DNA of 64,000 nt from Ectobacillus funiculus (GTDB lineage: Bacteria > Bacillota > Bacilli > Bacillales > Bacillaceae_G), in the NCBI RefSeq assembly GCF_042429435.1, contig NZ_JBHMAF010000028.1; one strand, written 5' to 3'. The translations under genes were made by a program, and so were the position numbers. The stretch's first letter is position 1; every line of letters starts with the position of its first letter. This document shows, in pieces, positions 44,554-54,419 of this stretch. Below the pieces are notes generated by a model. It was not told the origin of the DNA. It ran no database searches and saw only the letters and a program-made list of their open reading frames with translations.

Positions 44554-45537
44554 ATGAACTATCGGAAGTTGGGAAATACAGGGATTTCAGTAAGCGAAGT
44601 CAGCTTTGGAACATGGGCAATTGGAGGTTCTTGGGGAAGAACAAATGATCAAGAATCTTTAAAAGCACTGGATTATGCAATCGGGCAGGGTGTGAATTTT
44701 TTCGATACTGCCGATGTATACGGAGACGGACACAGTGAAGAGCTATTAGCTAAAGCTACAAAGGGCAAGGAAGATCAAGTCTATATTGCGACTAAGTTTT
44801 GCCGGGCAGGAGATATCCATTCAAAAGAAACCTACTCATATGAAACAGTCCGTTCCTATTGTGAAGCAAGCTTAAAGCGACTCGGCCGTGAAGCAATCGA
44901 TTTATATCAGATCCATTGCCCGCCAATTGAGATTTTACAGAATGGACAGGTATTTGAGGTATTGGACAAACTGCAGCAGGAAGGGAAAATTCGGCATTAC
45001 GGTGTGAGTGTGGAAACGGTAGAGGAAGGGCTTCTATGCTTACAAAACCCTAATGTTAAAGCTCTACAAGTAATTTTTAATATGTTCCGTCAAAAACCGA
45101 TTGAAAAGCTATTTCCAGAGGCAAAGAAAAATGGCGTTGGCATTCTTGTCCGCCTGCCGCTTGCAAGCGGATTATTGACAGGGAAATTTACAAAGGGACA
45201 TACCTTTGAGGCAGAGGATCATCATAATTTTAATGAAAACGGGGCAGCTTTTAATGTTGGTGAAACGTTTGCAGGCCTTGGCTTTGCTAAAGGTGTTGAA
45301 TTATCAGAGCAGCTTGCATGGATTGCAGAAGGAAGGCATTCGATGACAACAGCGGCTTTAAGATGGATATTGGATCAAGACGAAATTTCGTGTGTGATTC
45401 CAGGATTTAAAAATGAACGCCAAATAACAGAAAACCTGAGAGCTATTGAAGAAAAATCCTTTTCACCAGAAGAGCTACAAAGAATTGTTCAGTTTTATGA
45501 AGAGAAGGTCAAGGGTGCCATTAGAGGGCCATATTAA
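44554..45537 (+). CDS. Aldo/keto reductase
   Basis: 327-aa AKR-superfamily TIM barrel. The tetrad is visible in NFFDTADVYG (Asp and Tyr), YIATKFCR (Lys) and YQIHCPP (His). The NADPH-binding end has CVIPGFKNERQITENL. Starts 34 nt after xylB and precedes galM by 17 nt, so the three form an operon. Physiological substrate unknown; reduction of a pentose or of a toxic aldehyde is possible. Confidence 0.88.
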   Translation: MNYRKLGNTGISVSEVSFGTWAIGGSWGRTNDQESLKALDYAIGQGVNFFDTADVYGDGHSEELLAKATKGKEDQVYIATKFCRAGDIHSKETYSYETVRSYCEASLKRLGREAIDLYQIHCPPIEILQNGQVFEVLDKLQQEGKIRHYGVSVETVEEGLLCLQNPNVKALQVIFNMFRQKPIEKLFPEAKKNGVGILVRLPLASGLLTGKFTKGHTFEAEDHHNFNENGAAFNVGETFAGLGFAKGVELSEQLAWIAEGRHSMTTAALRWILDQDEISCVIPGFKNERQITENLRAIEEKSFSPEELQRIVQFYEEKVKGAIRGPY

Positions 45538-45554
45538 AAGTCAGGAGGGATACA

Positions 45555-46601
45555 GTGGAAGTCCTAAAAGATGTCTTTGGAGAATTAAATGGACAAGCGA
45601 TTACATCGTATACGCTCCGAAACGATAGCGGGATGGAATTTACTTGTATTGATTACGGCTGCACCATTACAAGGATTATGGTACCTGATAAAAACGGGGT
45701 AAAGGAAAATGTAGTGCTAGGCTACGATACATTGGAAGAGTATCTCAATTATTCCCCGTATTTTGGTTGTATCATTGGCCGGATCAGCGGAAGGATCAAA
45801 AACGCAACGTTTACCTTGGATGATGAGGCTTTTACATTAGCAAAAAATGAAAATGAAAACCATCTCCATGGGGGAGACAACGGCTTCCATAATGTCATTT
45901 GGAGCTCATCCGTAGAAACAAAAGCGGATGAGGCAAATATCGTATTTTCCTATACAAGTCCTGACGGAGAAGAGGGATTTCCAGGGAATCTTAAGCTTCA
46001 GGTAACCTATTCCTTAAATAATGAAAATGAAATCGTCATTTCCTATCAGGGTGTTTCTGATCAGAAAACAATTGTGAATCTGACAAATCACTCTTACTTC
46101 AACCTAAGCGGTAATTTGAAGCGGACCATTTTAGCGCATGAGCTGACGCTAAAAAGTGATGGTTTTTTAGAGCTGGATCCTTCTTTCATACCAACGGGTA
46201 AAGTCTTATCTGTGGAGGATACAGTATTTGATTTTAGAAAGGGTCTGCAAATTGTGCAAGGAGTCAATTCTGAACATCCGCAAATAAAACTTGTTGGCGG
46301 GGGATATGACCATCCCTTTTTATTAAATGCAAATCATGAGCAGGAGATCACATTGGTTGACTATGAAAGCGGCAGGAAGCTTGAAATTGAGACAGATGAA
46401 CCGTGTGTTGTTCTTTATACAGGAAACTCCTTAGAAGAGGGTTTTACAATAGGAGGAGTACCGTCCGAGAAGCATTTAGGTTTATGTCTGGAAACGCAGC
46501 TGCCGCCTAATATGATAAATAATCCAAATTTTCCTTCTGCAGTACTTGAGGCAAATGAGGTTTATTCAACTAAGACAAAATATGCTTTTAAATTGATTTA
46601 A
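45555..46601 (+). CDS. galM: Aldose 1-epimerase (mutarotase)
   Basis: 348 aa, GalM family (PF01263). Catalytic histidines are in ENHLHGGDNGFHNVIW and TNHSYFNLSG, and the glutamate is in GLCLETQLPPNMINNPNF. It equilibrates alpha and beta anomers of aldoses; here probably xylose released by the beta-xylosidases, supplying the alpha anomer to xylose isomerase. GTG start 5 nt after AGGAGGG. Confidence 0.93.
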   Translation: MEVLKDVFGELNGQAITSYTLRNDSGMEFTCIDYGCTITRIMVPDKNGVKENVVLGYDTLEEYLNYSPYFGCIIGRISGRIKNATFTLDDEAFTLAKNENENHLHGGDNGFHNVIWSSSVETKADEANIVFSYTSPDGEEGFPGNLKLQVTYSLNNENEIVISYQGVSDQKTIVNLTNHSYFNLSGNLKRTILAHELTLKSDGFLELDPSFIPTGKVLSVEDTVFDFRKGLQIVQGVNSEHPQIKLVGGGYDHPFLLNANHEQEITLVDYESGRKLEIETDEPCVVLYTGNSLEEGFTIGGVPSEKHLGLCLETQLPPNMINNPNFPSAVLEANEVYSTKTKYAFKLI

Positions 46602-46621
46602 TTAGTAAGGTTATTTACAAA

Positions 46622-46646
46622 AGAGCAGGGTTCAATTGCCCTGCTA
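46622..46646 (+). terminator. Hairpin after galM
   Basis: AGCAGGG/CCCTGCT stem without a clear T run; weak terminator or processing site before tkt. Confidence 0.45.
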
Positions 46647-46726
46647 ACTTATGGATTATAAAATACAGAGATTTATAGATAGCGGAAATTGAATACAAAC
46701 ATATAGTGTCTGAAGGGAGAATTATA

Positions 46727-48742
46727 GTGAGTAATGTAGCGAATCTTGAAGCAGTAGAAACACTAGCTATAAATACAATACGTACTTTATCTATCGATGC
46801 GGTAGAAAAAGCAAAATCTGGCCATCCAGGTATGCCGATGGGAACAGCGCCAATGGGGCATGTGTTATGGTCAAAAGTTATGAATCACAATCCAGCCAAT
46901 CCATCTTGGTTTAATCGAGATCGTTTCGTATTATCTGCGGGTCACGGTTCCATGCTGCTATACAGCTTATTGCATTTAGGTGGATATGATGTGTCTCTAG
47001 AAGACTTGAAACAGTTTAGACAATGGGGAAGCAAAACGCCGGGACATCCTGAATACGGACATACTCCTGGTGTTGATGCAACGACAGGTCCTCTTGGACA
47101 AGGGGTAGCCATGGGAGTAGGAATGGCTATGGCAGAAGCACATCTCGCAGCTGTATACAATCAAGAAAACTTCCCGATTGTCGATCACTATACATATGTG
47201 ATTTGTGGAGATGGGGATTTAATGGAAGGCGTGTCCGCAGAGGCTGCATCTCTTGCGGGACACTTACAATTAGGCAAGCTGATTATGATGTACGATTCAA
47301 ATAATATTACACTTGATGGTGAAGCCCACCTATCATTCTCAGAAGATGTAGGGAAGCGGTTTGAGGCATACGGATGGCAGGTGCTTCAAGTAAATAGTCA
47401 AAATGACTTACATGCAATTGAGCGGGCATTGGTCGAAGCAAAGAATGAGCTAACAAAGCCAACCTTAATTGAAGTGAAAACAACCTTAGGATATGGAAGT
47501 CCGAACAAAGGCGGCAAGGGCGGACATCAAGGTACGCATGGTTCTCCTCTTGGTGCAGAAGAAGTGAAACTGACGAAAGAATTTTATCAATGGCCGCAAG
47601 AAGACTTTTATATTCCAGAGGAAGTAAAAGCGTACTATCAAGAAGTAAAAGAAAAGGGGATCCAATCCAACCAGCAATGGGAACAGTTATTGGAGCAGTA
47701 CAAGCAAGAATATCCAGAGCTTGCAGCCCGTTTAGAGCAGGATATACAAGGGGAATTACCTTCCGCATGGGAAGAGAATGTGCCGAGCTATGAGCTGGGA
47801 ACAGCAATTTCCACACGTGTTGCTTCTGGACAAGTATTAAATGCATTGGCGAAGCAAGTGCCAAGCATAGTAGGAGGGTCTGCAGATTTAGAGTCTTCTA
47901 CAATGACTCACTTACATGGAGAAGGAAGATTTGCTCCTGGTCAGTATGGAGAGCGAAATGTGTACTTCGGAGTCCGAGAATTTGCGATGGGAGCTATCGT
48001 AAATGGCATGTCCTTACATGGTGCTATTAAACCATTTGGTTCTACATTCTTTGTTTTCTCTGATTATCTTCGTCCAGCAATTCGACTAGCAGCACTCATG
48101 AATTTACCGGTAACATATGTGTTTACACATGATAGTATTTATGTAGGGGAAGATGGCCCAACCCATGAGCCAATTGAGCAGCTAGCAGCATTACGGGTTA
48201 TACCAAATGTGAAAGTCCTGCGCCCAGCTGATGCGAATGAAACAGCTGCTGCATGGAAGTATGCTGTGAAGAATCAAGAAGGACCGGTTGTCTTAGTATT
48301 AAGCCGTCAAAATATACCTGTTGTGATTGAAAATGAAAAAGCATGCGCAAATGTTGAAAAGGGAGCATATGTAGTTGCGGGAGCTGAACAGGATCTTCCT
48401 CAGGTGCAGTTAATTGCAACTGGTTCTGAAGTAGCCCTGGCAATAGGTGTGAAGGATGCATTGGCAAAAGAGGGGATTAGGGCTCGCGTTGTAAGTATGC
48501 CGTCATGGGAATTGTTTGAGCAACAATCGGTTTCTTACCAACAGTCTATTCTTCAGCCAGACATTAAGCTGAATGTAGCTATAGAATTAGGTTCGCCTCA
48601 AGGATGGGCACATTTTGTGGGACGAGAAGGATTGATTATCGGCATTTCTACGTTCGGGGCATCAGCTCCGGGAGATCGTATTGCAAAGGAATATGGATTT
48701 ACAGTAGAGAATATTGTAAAGCAGATTCAATCTAGGTTATAA
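46727..48742 (+). CDS. tkt: Transketolase
   Basis: 671-aa thiamine-diphosphate enzyme: SGHPGMPMGTAPMGHVLW, the ThDP site GDGDLMEGVSAEAASLAGHL with DSNNITLDG, GKGGHQGTHGSPLG, and the transketolase signature in GVREFAMGAIVNGM and TYVFTHDSIYVGEDGPTHEP. It links xylulose-5-P to glycolysis. The GTG at 46727 fits the AAGGGAG site; the in-frame GTG at 46706 has none. Probably a xylose-dedicated paralog, since Bacilli usually carry a housekeeping tkt elsewhere (inference). Confidence 0.96.
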   Translation: MSNVANLEAVETLAINTIRTLSIDAVEKAKSGHPGMPMGTAPMGHVLWSKVMNHNPANPSWFNRDRFVLSAGHGSMLLYSLLHLGGYDVSLEDLKQFRQWGSKTPGHPEYGHTPGVDATTGPLGQGVAMGVGMAMAEAHLAAVYNQENFPIVDHYTYVICGDGDLMEGVSAEAASLAGHLQLGKLIMMYDSNNITLDGEAHLSFSEDVGKRFEAYGWQVLQVNSQNDLHAIERALVEAKNELTKPTLIEVKTTLGYGSPNKGGKGGHQGTHGSPLGAEEVKLTKEFYQWPQEDFYIPEEVKAYYQEVKEKGIQSNQQWEQLLEQYKQEYPELAARLEQDIQGELPSAWEENVPSYELGTAISTRVASGQVLNALAKQVPSIVGGSADLESSTMTHLHGEGRFAPGQYGERNVYFGVREFAMGAIVNGMSLHGAIKPFGSTFFVFSDYLRPAIRLAALMNLPVTYVFTHDSIYVGEDGPTHEPIEQLAALRVIPNVKVLRPADANETAAAWKYAVKNQEGPVVLVLSRQNIPVVIENEKACANVEKGAYVVAGAEQDLPQVQLIATGSEVALAIGVKDALAKEGIRARVVSMPSWELFEQQSVSYQQSILQPDIKLNVAIELGSPQGWAHFVGREGLIIGISTFGASAPGDRIAKEYGFTVENIVKQIQSRL

Positions 48743-48789
48743 GGTTATGTCTTTCAAAGAGTGTTCTATTCAAGCTAGGAGGAAGAGAG

Positions 48790-49632
48790 ATGCTGAAAAC
48801 CTTACAGGATGCAACAACACTGCATAATGGTGTAGCAATGCCATGGTTTGGATTAGGAGTCTTTAAAGTAGAAGATGGATCAGAAGTTATCGAAGCCGTC
48901 AAGACAGCGATTCAAAATGGATATCGAAGTATTGATACAGCCGCTTTGTATGGAAATGAAGAGGGTGTAGGACAAGCTATTAAGGAGTCAGGTGTTCCAC
49001 GACAAGAGTTATTTATTACTACGAAAGTATGGAACTCAGACCAAGGATATGATTCTACGCTTCAAGCATTTGAAACAAGTCTAAATAAGCTCGGTCTTGA
49101 TTATTTGGATTTATATTTAATCCACTGGCCAGGGAAAGACAAATATAAAGAGACTTGGAAGGCGCTTGAAAAACTATACAAAGATGGGCGAGTGCGTGCA
49201 ATAGGTGTAAGTAACTTCAAGATTCATCACTTAGAAGACTTAATGAGCAGTGCAGAAATAAAGCCGATGATCAATCAAGTAGAATATCATCCTCACTTAA
49301 CACAAAAGGAACTTCTTTCCTTTTGTCAAAGAGAGGGAATTCAACTAGAAGCTTGGTCACCATTAAAACAAGGTCAATTATTAAGTGACCCAATTATTAA
49401 TAACTTAGCGGAAAAATATAGAAAATCATCTGCGCAGATTATCTTGCGTTGGGATTTGCAAAATAAAGTTGTTACGATTCCAAAATCCATTAAAGAGCAA
49501 CGAATTATTGAAAATGCAAACATTTTTGATTTTGAATTATCTGCAGAAGATATGGAAGAAATCGATGGATTAAACAAGGATGAGCGTGTAGGCCCCGACC
49601 CAGATACTTTTGAGCGTGATTTTAACAGCTAA
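48790..49632 (+). CDS. Aldo/keto reductase, YvgN/AKR5 type
   Basis: 280 aa. The tetrad is in RSIDTAALYGNEEGVGQAI (Asp, Tyr), FITTKVWNSDQGY (Lys) and LYLIHWPGKDKYKETWKALE (His). Cofactor motifs are AIGVSNF and VVTIPKSIKEQRI. Closest in pattern to glyoxal/methylglyoxal reductases and 2,5-diketogluconate reductases. Downstream of tkt by 47 nt on the same strand, with GGAGG before the ATG. Confidence 0.9.
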   Translation: MLKTLQDATTLHNGVAMPWFGLGVFKVEDGSEVIEAVKTAIQNGYRSIDTAALYGNEEGVGQAIKESGVPRQELFITTKVWNSDQGYDSTLQAFETSLNKLGLDYLDLYLIHWPGKDKYKETWKALEKLYKDGRVRAIGVSNFKIHHLEDLMSSAEIKPMINQVEYHPHLTQKELLSFCQREGIQLEAWSPLKQGQLLSDPIINNLAEKYRKSSAQIILRWDLQNKVVTIPKSIKEQRIIENANIFDFELSAEDMEEIDGLNKDERVGPDPDTFERDFNS

Positions 49633-49646
49633 AAACGCAGATATGT

Positions 49647-49677
49647 GTAGGTGTTAAGAATTGCTCTTAACACCTAC
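49647..49677 (+). terminator. Terminator after the tkt-AKR unit
   Basis: Thirteen-bp arms GTAGGTGTTAAGA/TCTTAACACCTAC; T-poor tail. Confidence 0.65.
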
Positions 49678-49713
49678 TGTTTATGAAAGATAAATTCTGA
49701 TATGTCTTTGATT

Positions 49714-50904
49714 TTAAGACAGAACCGCTTGTATTCTTGTAAAGGCCCAATCCAATTCTTCCTCTGAAATAATAAGCGGCGGGGCAATGCGAATCACGTT
49801 TTCATGTGTTTCCTTGCAAAGTATTCCTTCCTTCTTTAAACGCTCACAATACGGACGTGCTGATTCATGAAGCTCAATGCCGATAAATAAGCCTTTGCCG
49901 CGAACCTCTTTTATCTTCGGATTTTGGATGGTTTGTAGTCTAGTCAAAAGCTTTTCACCGAGCTGCAGTGAGCGTTCCGCAAGCTTTTCTTGAATGATTA
50001 CATCAAGCGCTGCAATAGATACAGCGCAGGCAAGAGGATTTCCGCCAAACGTTGAACCGTGCGACCCAGGATTGAACACACCTAAAACATCACGGTTTGC
50101 TGCCACGCATGATATAGGGAATACGCCGCCGCCCAATGCCTTTCCAAGGATATACATATGAGGGACTACACCTTCCCAATCACATGCAAACATCTTTCCG
50201 GTACGCCCAAGTCCCGTTTGAATTTCGTCTGCGATAAATAATACATTTTGCTCCTGACAAATAGCAAATGCTTGTTTCAGAAAACCATCCGGTGGAATGA
50301 CAATACCCGCTTCGCCTTGAATAGGTTCAAGAATAAGAGCAGCTGTATTTTTGGTAATCGTTTTCTTTAGTGCATCGATATCACCATATGGAATCACTAT
50401 AATGCCCGGCAGCATAGGACCGAAGCCCCGCTTGTAGTCAGGGTTAGATGACATAGATACGGCTGTCATCGTTCTACCATGGAAGTTGTCTGTACAGACG
50501 ATGATTTCTGCTTTGTTCGCTTCCACTTGTTTTACATCATACGCCCATCGACGAGCTGCCTTTACAGCCGTTTCGACTGCTTCAGCTCCTGTGTTCATTG
50601 GCAATATCATTTCCTTATTTGTTATCTTCGCGACTCTTTCATACCATGCTCCAAGCTGGTCGTTATGAAAGGCACGCGAAGTGAGCGTAACACGGCTCGC
50701 TTGATGGATGAGTGCCTCAATAATACGCGGATGGCGATGACCTTGATTCACAGCAGAGTAGGCGCTTAGCATATCCAGATAACGATTTCCTTCAGGGTCC
50801 TCCACCCATACGCCTTCTGCTTTTGAAATAACAATTGGCAGCGGGTCATAGTTATGTGCTCCGTATGTTTCTGTTAACTTAATTAACTCTTCTGTTTCTC
50901 TCAT
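49714..50904 (-). CDS. rocD: Ornithine aminotransferase
   Basis: 396-aa class III PLP aminotransferase: ornithine + 2-oxoglutarate to glutamate-5-semialdehyde + glutamate. The Schiff-base lysine is K255 in MYILGKALGGGVFP. Other motifs are NTGAEAVETAVKAARRW, NFHGRTMTAVSMSSNPDY, LILEPIQGEAGI and ADEIQTGLGRTG, all typical of RocD. A GGGGGAAC site precedes the ATG. It stands alone on this strand between the xylose genes and yisL. Confidence 0.94.
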   Translation of the reverse strand: MRETEELIKLTETYGAHNYDPLPIVISKAEGVWVEDPEGNRYLDMLSAYSAVNQGHRHPRIIEALIHQASRVTLTSRAFHNDQLGAWYERVAKITNKEMILPMNTGAEAVETAVKAARRWAYDVKQVEANKAEIIVCTDNFHGRTMTAVSMSSNPDYKRGFGPMLPGIIVIPYGDIDALKKTITKNTAALILEPIQGEAGIVIPPDGFLKQAFAICQEQNVLFIADEIQTGLGRTGKMFACDWEGVVPHMYILGKALGGGVFPISCVAANRDVLGVFNPGSHGSTFGGNPLACAVSIAALDVIIQEKLAERSLQLGEKLLTRLQTIQNPKIKEVRGKGLFIGIELHESARPYCERLKKEGILCKETHENVIRIAPPLIISEEELDWAFTRIQAVLS

Positions 50905-51059
50905 ACTCTGTTCCCCCCATTTTGCCTTAGGTGAAAATTCAGAATGATTTACATATTATAACATTCATTGGCGAAAACCGAATTATTTCTCTAATCCTGT
51001 TAAAACATGATATGATAGAAGATAGGAAAAATTGAGGAAAAAAGGAGAGGTTTTTTGCT

Positions 51060-51443
51060 ATGATGACAGATCATACTACAGATCTTCACATTACAGCATG
51101 GGTGCTTGGTATTATTTTGTTCTTTGTTGCCTCTGCGATGTACCGCAACCGTAACTCAAAGGCAAAAATGATACATATGATTGTTCGGCTTTTGTATATC
51201 GTCATTGTGATTACTGGGTTCTTATTGTATCAAGGAATTATGTCATCACCGACAACTCCGCACATGCAGTATGGCATTAAAATGTTGGCGGGTATTTGGG
51301 TTATCGTTGCGATGGAAATGATATTGGTTCGTACAAACAAAGGAAAAAGCACGAATGCTGGCTGGATTCAGTTTGTAATCGCCTTTTTAGTTGTTTTATA
51401 TTTAGGATTACGATTGCCGTTTGGTTTTCACCCATTCGCATAA
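51060..51443 (+). CDS. yisL: YisL-like DUF1516 membrane protein
   Basis: 127 aa with four transmembrane helices, DUF1516 (UPF0344) family: LHITAWVLGIILFFVASAMY and KMLAGIWVIVAMEMILVRTNKGK. Function unknown. AAAGGAGAGG precedes the ATG. In B. subtilis yisL directly follows yisK; here it resumes that gene order after the accessory insertion. Confidence 0.87.
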   Translation: MMTDHTTDLHITAWVLGIILFFVASAMYRNRNSKAKMIHMIVRLLYIVIVITGFLLYQGIMSSPTTPHMQYGIKMLAGIWVIVAMEMILVRTNKGKSTNAGWIQFVIAFLVVLYLGLRLPFGFHPFA

Positions 51444-51445
51444 TA

Positions 51446-51480
51446 AAAAGAAGAGGATGCCTGCATCCTCTTCTTTTTTA
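51446..51480. terminator. Bidirectional terminator between yisL and yisN
   Basis: AAAGAAGAGGATGC/GCATCCTCTTCTTT with T runs on both sides. Confidence 0.88.
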
Positions 51481-51484
51481 TTTA

Positions 51485-52036
51485 TCAACAATCCGCTTTA
51501 TACATTTGTCCATCTGCCCTTGTGAATTCAAATATATCCTTGCTCATCTCTCCATCGCGAATGTAGCGATGATGCAGCGAACAAACGTAGTCTCCATTAT
51601 CGTATACAATAAAGTTCACACCTTGCCTTGGTGCTGAGGCTGGTTGAAAGAATAAAATATTATGACAGTAAATACAGTCATACAGGGAATAATCAAATCG
51701 CCCTAACGCTTTTGTGAGAGTGGAGAAAGAGGAGTCTGACAGCTCTTTTAGCCACTCCTCATAGCCTGTTTGCAGTTTTTTGCGAATACGGACCATTTCT
51801 CCACTTTCGAGTGGATGCGGTTCGTTTTCAATTTTAAGTGTATCATTTTCATAAAATCGCGCTGGAAGCCAATGATTGTTGTATAGTATTTCAAAATCAT
51901 CTTCTACAATTTCCCATAAAAGAGAAGCTTCGTCGCTTTCTTCATCAAAAAATATCCACTCTTCATTAATACATTCAATATTTCCAACCGTATAGGAGCG
52001 CGGTTGGTTTCGCATAATGTGATAGCGGTGTTTCAT
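51485..52036 (-). CDS. yisN: YisN-like DUF2777 protein
   Basis: 183 aa, MKHRYHIMRNQPRSYTVGNI, DUF2777. CIYCHN near residue 134 and the C-terminal CSLHHRYIRD suggest a small zinc site. Function unknown. The ATG at 52036 has AAGGAGG; the longer frame has none. It is convergent with yisL and divergent from asnO, as in B. subtilis. Confidence 0.82.
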   Translation of the reverse strand: MKHRYHIMRNQPRSYTVGNIECINEEWIFFDEESDEASLLWEIVEDDFEILYNNHWLPARFYENDTLKIENEPHPLESGEMVRIRKKLQTGYEEWLKELSDSSFSTLTKALGRFDYSLYDCIYCHNILFFQPASAPRQGVNFIVYDNGDYVCSLHHRYIRDGEMSKDIFEFTRADGQMYKADC

Positions 52037-52177
52037 GAAAATCCTCCTTGTTGAGTGTCTGTCATTGTTATAGACAGTTCCTGCGTCATTTATAACAAGG
52101 CGATGCACCTAACTGTCAAAATAGGCATACAATGAACCAAATTGCTGTTGAATTCTCAGAAGGAAAGGATGAGCGCA

Positions 52178-54025
52178 ATGTGTGGAATTACGGGATGGAC
52201 TGATTTTTCTCGTTCTCTTCTTATGGAAAGGGAAACGGTTGGGAAAATGGCGGAAACACTCTCAAAGCGCGGACCTGATGATACGAATGTATGGACGGCG
52301 ACGCATACAGCCTTTGGACATAAGCGTCTTGTAGTTGTAGACCCAGAGGGCGGCAAGCAGCCAATGACAAGAGTAAAGGGAGAAAATCTATATACGATTT
52401 GTTATAACGGTGAGCTGTATAATACAGAGGATTTGCGTAAGGAGCTGCTGCAAAAGGGATATACATTCGAAGGGCATTCTGATACAGAAGTGCTGTTAAC
52501 ATGCTATATCGAATGGAAAGAGAAATGCGTGGAGTACTTAAATGGAATTTTTGCATTTGCCGTATGGGATGCGGTAGAAGAAAAGCTATTCATTGCCCGT
52601 GACCGTTTAGGTGTTAAGCCATTATTTTATAAACAGGATAGCGCTCGCCTATTGTTTGGATCTGAGCTAAAAGCAATTCTGGCTCATCCTGAGGTGAAGG
52701 TGGAAATAACGCATGAGGGCTTGGCCGAGGTATTCGGGCTCGGTCCATCACGTTCCCCAGGTCATGGTGTATTTGCGGGTGTGAATGAATTGCGTCCGGC
52801 GCATGCTTTGACATTTACAAAAAATGGTTTGAAAATTTGGCGTTATTGGAATGTTAAGAGTGCAGAGCATACTGATAACTTTGATGAAACGGTAGGAAAA
52901 GTACGCTTTCTGCTTGAGGATGCGATTACGCGTCAGCTTGTATCTGATGTGCCGCTATGTACATTTTTATCAGGCGGGGTGGATTCGAGTGCTATTACAG
53001 CTTTTGCGGCAATGGCGTATGATCGTGAAGGGAAGGGAAACTTGCATACCTATTCCATTGATTATGAAGATAATGATAAATATTTTCAGGCAAATGCTTT
53101 TCAGCCAAATTCCGATGAGCATTGGATCCGTTTAATGTCTGAAACCTTCAGCACAACGCATCATCGCTGCGTTATTTCAAACGAAAAGCTGGCTGAGCAT
53201 TTAACAGAAGCTGTTATTGTAAGAGATCTGCCGGGTATGGCTGATGTCGATTCCTCCTTATTATGGTTTTGTCGTGAAATTAAACAAAACTTTGTTGTGA
53301 GCTTATCTGGGGAATGTGCTGACGAAATTTTTGGCGGTTATCCATGGTTTTATCGAACTGATGACTTACAATCCAGCAACTTCCCATGGATGCGTTCAAC
53401 AGAACTGCGGGAGCAGCTGCTAAAGCAGTCGTGGCGCGAGAAGCTCCGTTTGAGGGAATATGTACAGCAGCGTTACGATGAAACAGTACGAGAGACTCCA
53501 GAGCTTCATGGAGAGAGTAAGCTAGAGGCGCAGCGCAGACAGTTATTTTACTTAAATATGATTTGGTTTATGACAACGCTGCTGGATCGGAAGGATCGGA
53601 TGAGCATGGGGGCGAGCTTAGAGGTGCGCGTGCCATTTGCCGATCACCGTCTTGTGGAGTACGTTTGGAACATTCCGTGGGAAATGAAAATGCATGGTAA
53701 CCGTGAAAAAGGATTGCTCCGAAAGGCACTGGAAGGAGTGCTTCCAGAGGACGTCCTGTATCGTAAAAAAAGTCCATACCCAAAAACGCATAATCCGTAT
53801 TATACAAAGGCTGTAACAGCATGGCTGTCTAGTATTTTACAGGATAAAGGGTCGATGTTGCATGAATTTTTTAATCGCGACCAGCTTGATGAGCTCATTG
53901 CAACAGAAGGAAAGGCATTTACTACGCCATGGTTTGGCCAGCTCATGACAGGACCGCAGCTATTGGCGCATCTTGCACAAATTCATGTTTGGTTTGAGCA
54001 TTATAATATTAATATTAAAGACTAA
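52178..54025 (+). CDS. asnO: AsnO, glutamine-hydrolysing asparagine synthetase
   Basis: 615 aa. The N-terminal class II glutaminase starts MCGITGW; Cys2 is the nucleophile, which fixes the start at 52178 rather than the upstream in-frame ATGs. The synthetase domain has the PP-loop SGGVDSSAITAF, SGECADEIFGGYPWFYR and MSMGASLEVRVPFADHRLVEYVW. In B. subtilis AsnO is the sporulation-linked synthetase at this locus. AGGAAAGG lies about 9 nt upstream. Confidence 0.95.
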   Translation: MCGITGWTDFSRSLLMERETVGKMAETLSKRGPDDTNVWTATHTAFGHKRLVVVDPEGGKQPMTRVKGENLYTICYNGELYNTEDLRKELLQKGYTFEGHSDTEVLLTCYIEWKEKCVEYLNGIFAFAVWDAVEEKLFIARDRLGVKPLFYKQDSARLLFGSELKAILAHPEVKVEITHEGLAEVFGLGPSRSPGHGVFAGVNELRPAHALTFTKNGLKIWRYWNVKSAEHTDNFDETVGKVRFLLEDAITRQLVSDVPLCTFLSGGVDSSAITAFAAMAYDREGKGNLHTYSIDYEDNDKYFQANAFQPNSDEHWIRLMSETFSTTHHRCVISNEKLAEHLTEAVIVRDLPGMADVDSSLLWFCREIKQNFVVSLSGECADEIFGGYPWFYRTDDLQSSNFPWMRSTELREQLLKQSWREKLRLREYVQQRYDETVRETPELHGESKLEAQRRQLFYLNMIWFMTTLLDRKDRMSMGASLEVRVPFADHRLVEYVWNIPWEMKMHGNREKGLLRKALEGVLPEDVLYRKKSPYPKTHNPYYTKAVTAWLSSILQDKGSMLHEFFNRDQLDELIATEGKAFTTPWFGQLMTGPQLLAHLAQIHVWFEHYNINIKD

Positions 54026-54049
54026 GGCAGCGTAATCCGCTGTCTTTTT
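54025..54049 (+). terminator. asnO terminator
   Basis: GGCAGCG..CGCTGTC stem with five T. Confidence 0.8.
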
Positions 54050-54273
54050 CGTTACAACACCGTTTTGGGGAATAATTGAAAGAATGTGGATGGATACGGT
54101 GCAAGCAAAATATGAAACATGTGAGGAATTGTTACATTACTAGCTATCATGTAGCGAGTACGGTCGGTTTAATACAGTTGCCGGTGCTGGCATCAAAGCA
54201 AACGATTTGAATCCTAATGAAAGGTCAGGATAGGAGCTAGACATCACCCCGAAAAGTTATATTTTCTTATCTT

Positions 54274-54384
54274 GTAAAGAAAACTCGCTGACTGGCGTAG
54301 CCCTACTTATACTGTATTCCTAAAATTTCTAACTACGTCGAATTGTCTTCCAGCTAGAAATTTATACTTTCTTAAAAGTGAAAT
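54274..54384 (-). repeat. Dispersed intergenic repeat, copy R5
   Basis: Inverted copy: AGAAAACTCGCTGACTGGCG ... TATACTGTATTCCTAAAATT ... AACTACGTCGAATTGTC ... AGAAATTTATACTTTCTTA. Preceded by GGAGCTAGACATCACCCCG, the same lead-in as at 58758-58776. Confidence 0.78.
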
Positions 54385-54388
54385 AAAA

Positions 54389-54416
54389 GAAGCTGCGGAT
54401 CTCCGCAGCTTTTCTT
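54389..54416. terminator. Terminator after glnK (possibly bidirectional)
   Basis: AAGCTGCGG-atct-CCGCAGCTT stem, T-rich on the minus strand. Confidence 0.75.
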
Positions 54417-54419
54417 AAC

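Noticed and set aside
52142..52178. Upstream in-frame starts for asnO
   Set aside because: The glutaminase needs Cys as residue 2 (after Met removal), which only the ATG at 52178 gives.
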